DNA of 7,942 nucleotides from Colimorpha sp045642445 (GTDB lineage Bacteria; Bacteroidota; Bacteroidia; Bacteroidales; P3): assembly GCA_045642445.1 (NCBI GenBank), contig JAZUIX010000183.1, forward strand, positions 1 through 7,942. The letters run 5' to 3'. Every line of letters starts with the position of its first letter. Position 1 is the stretch's first letter. Made by a program: the position numbers and the translations under genes. Below, piece after piece: positions 6,619-7,942 of the stretch. Under the pieces are notes generated by a model. That model ran no database searches. It was not told the origin of the DNA and saw only the letters and a program-made list of their open reading frames with translations.

Positions 6619-6692
6619 CGTTCATGTTAAGCAAATGGGCTTTTCCTTAACACGTTCATGTTAAGCAAATGGGCATTTCCTTAACACGTTCA
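6619..6692 (+). repeat. 34-base tandem duplication with partial third copy
   Basis: Two adjacent 34-base units (6619-6652 and 6653-6686) differ at one base, and the first six bases of a third unit (CGTTCA) follow at 6687-6692. Each unit contains an internal imperfect palindrome bounded by TTAAG and CTTAA. In the second unit it pairs TTAAGCAAAT with ATTTCCTTAA apart from one C-C mismatch, around a GGGC loop. There is no spacer between units, so this is not a CRISPR array. The function is unknown. Confidence 0.85.
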
Positions 6693-6695
6693 GTT

Positions 6696-6957
6696 GTGGC
6701 AGATTTGCAATCTGCCACGATATAGTATCAGAATTTGTAATCTGCCAACTATTTCATTGCAGGTTTTTTCCGTGATAAGGAATTGAGGAATGCGGATTGA
6801 AAATCCGCACCAACGAGGTCTTTGCCGGTGAAAGACATGGGGAAAAACCGCATGGTTTTCGTGCGGTTTACCCCTTCGGTTTTATGTGCTGGACGGTTCA
6901 ATAGTTTATCTCAATTCTTGGGTTATATCCCACGGCAAGAAATTTTCTTGCCGTGGG
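6696..6957. repeat. Second palindrome island downstream of alaS
   Basis: Six hairpins follow one another. They lie at 6696-6718 (10-base stem, GTGGCAGATT/AATCTGCCAC, loop TGC), 6729-6744 (a degenerate copy of the same element), 6791-6809 (8-base stem, TGCGGATT/AATCCGCA, loop GAA), 6818-6836 (GTCTTT/AAAGAC, loop 7), 6839-6874 (GGGG...AAACCGCA/TGCGGTTT...CCCC) and 6929-6957 (13-base perfect stem from CCCACGGCAAGAA, loop ATT). Several share the pattern GATT-NNN-AATC with a 3-base loop, a motif I recall as abundant in Bacteroidota intergenic DNA. No gene lies here. The region is the convergent gap between alaS and the minus-strand lipoprotein gene, so some hairpins may stop or protect the ends of both transcripts. 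Confidence 0.75.
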
Positions 6958-6991
6958 CAGATGGCTGGAGTGTTTTTTACATAATCGACAA

Positions 6992-7555
6992 TCACATTGA
7001 AGTTGGGCGAATAATGCGAGTTTTTCCACAAATAAAAAACTCAACTCTTTTTCTTCTGAAAAGTGATTCGTAATAGTCTTGATTACTTTCCCAATCTACA
7101 CTGTCAAAATGACATAGACGTGACTCAATCACATGTCCTATTACATCTAAAATATCCAGCATTCTATAATAGCACGAATCAAGAGTGTCTGGACGCACTC
7201 CCTTATTACATATTTCTTGCCATTCTGTGTCTCCTCTATTCTTTCCGTATAACGATGCATAGTCCCACCAATTCGTGTCATTGTCAATGTTTATACGTTG
7301 AACATGAAGGGAATCATGTTTTTTTGACCAATCAGAATCCGTGATTATCACTTTGATTCCATAATAGCAGGACAAAGAATCATAATCTAAATAGCAATTA
7401 TTATACTTAATGCATGTAATTGGTTCATCAGGCAGAAGACCTAAAGGCTCAGGATCTTCTATGAAACCAATATCTTCTGCCATTTCTCTTTCAGCGGTGT
7501 TGAAACAACCGACAAGCATTATTATTGGACAAACCAATATCAAGATTTTCTTCAT
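6992..7555 (-). CDS. Hypothetical lipoprotein, AT-rich orphan
   Basis: The 187-residue product starts with a lipoprotein signal: MKK, a hydrophobic stretch and the lipobox LVGC, so Cys17 would be the lipidated first residue of the mature protein. It is therefore envelope-anchored. The mature part is acidic and rich in Tyr, Asp and Cys (for example a CYLDYDSLSCYY segment near residue 54). It has no family motif I recognise. The start at 7553-7555 lies 30 bases after the stop codon of the protease-like gene, so both are probably on one transcript. Base composition differs from its neighbours: three 60-base lines inside it hold 18-23 G+C, against 29-34 in samples from alaS and the protease fragment. 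This suggests recent acquisition or weak codon selection. The last residues run over DNA that in another frame resembles the end of the neighbouring protease, so the C-terminus may have been altered by rearrangement. Confidence 0.7.
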   Translation of the reverse strand: MKKILILVCPIIMLVGCFNTAEREMAEDIGFIEDPEPLGLLPDEPITCIKYNNCYLDYDSLSCYYGIKVIITDSDWSKKHDSLHVQRINIDNDTNWWDYASLYGKNRGDTEWQEICNKGVRPDTLDSCYYRMLDILDVIGHVIESRLCHFDSVDWESNQDYYESLFRRKRVEFFICGKTRIIRPTSM

Positions 7556-7585
7556 ATTAACGAGGTGTAAGATATCGTTTATTCA

Positions 7586-7942
7586 TTACTCGTTACGTTT
7601 CAGATACAGCATATTGTTCTTGTAATCGAAGATGACATTGAAGTGACGGAAAAAGTCGTTGCCGAGAAGGATGTCGCCATTGAGACCATCCCAGTCAGGA
7701 AGGAGGCTTCCCGGCATCTTTGCGTCAACGCAGCGACTATCGTCCATGTGCTCCACAGGGAAATCTATACTATCGACAGCCGAACCGATAGTGCTCAATA
7801 TAAGCCAAGCCAATGTGGCGGTGTCTATCTGACTGAAATTCTGGTCGACCTGTTTTAGGAATGAAGCATCGAAACTTGCACGTGGAATACTATTTCCTAA
7901 ATCCAGAAACACTCTTGCCACTAATGGATTTCCGTCTTTCCC
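7586..7942 (-). CDS. Retropepsin-like aspartic protease, C-terminal part (cut by window edge)
   Basis: The frame is open to the right edge of the window, so the N-terminus is missing; 118 residues are visible. The C-terminal signature DGLNGDILLGNDFF, then FNVIFDYKNNMLYLK before the stop, is typical of clan AA retropepsin-like domains found in Bacteroidota secreted proteins (a G-x-G-x-x-x-F pattern, then an F/V-x-x-DY-K strand). About 90 residues earlier lies VFLDLGNS, in the position where such proteases carry the catalytic Asp-Thr-Gly (FDTGA or similar). Here Leu replaces Thr, giving DLG, so activity is uncertain. The GTG at 7919-7921 is in frame but is not a convincing start, because the aligned protein continues upstream. 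It is the promoter-proximal gene relative to the lipoprotein and probably envelope-located like its relatives. The family call is moderately confident; the biological substrate is unknown. Confidence 0.65.
   Translation of the reverse strand, partial: GKDGNPLVARVFLDLGNSIPRASFDASFLKQVDQNFSQIDTATLAWLILSTIGSAVDSIDFPVEHMDDSRCVDAKMPGSLLPDWDGLNGDILLGNDFFRHFNVIFDYKNNMLYLKRNE

Noticed and set aside
6822..7073. 83-codon plus-strand frame in the alaS/lipoprotein gap
   Set aside because: It runs through three hairpins and into the antisense of the lipoprotein gene, and has no family similarity.

Overview
The window looks like a chromosomal segment of a Bacteroidales-type bacterium (phylum Bacteroidota). 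The evidence is two copies of the Bacteroidota -7 promoter element (TAnnTTTG), Bacteroidota-type versions of a YejK/NdpA nucleoid-associated protein and a GroES-like protein, the near absence of Shine-Dalgarno sequences, and intergenic regions crowded with short palindromes and 7-, 11- and 34-base tandem repeats. No genus can be assigned from the sequence alone.

Layout from left to right. Positions 1-426 are non-coding; 19-238 is a dense island of short perfect hairpins, including a 34-base inverted repeat. Positions 427-2979 (minus strand) form a probable two-gene operon: a secreted GH29 alpha-L-fucosidase followed after 9 bases by a nucleoid-associated protein. Positions 2980-3497 are a divergent intergenic region with one promoter core facing each way and three classes of minisatellite between them. 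Positions 3498-6507 (plus strand) form a second probable operon, a GroES-like co-chaperonin paralogue followed after 25 bases by alanyl-tRNA synthetase (alaS), closed by a strong hairpin terminator at 6541-6565. Positions 6566-6991 are a second repeat island: a 34-base tandem duplication followed by six hairpins. Positions 6992-7942 (minus strand) hold an AT-rich orphan lipoprotein and, upstream of it and cut by the window edge, the C-terminal part of a retropepsin-like aspartic protease.

The genes do not form one obvious pathway. The fucosidase is a periplasmic or surface glycan-trimming enzyme. The nucleoid protein, GroES-like protein and AlaRS are cytoplasmic housekeeping functions. The lipoprotein and protease fragment are accessory and probably envelope-associated.

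I do not see a clear new multi-gene system. The most unusual content is in the intergenic DNA: two palindrome islands of REP/BIME type, and an exactly 7-base-periodic array of 17 units that runs into the groES-like/alaS promoter, preceded by a shorter heptad array that appears to be in the opposite orientation.
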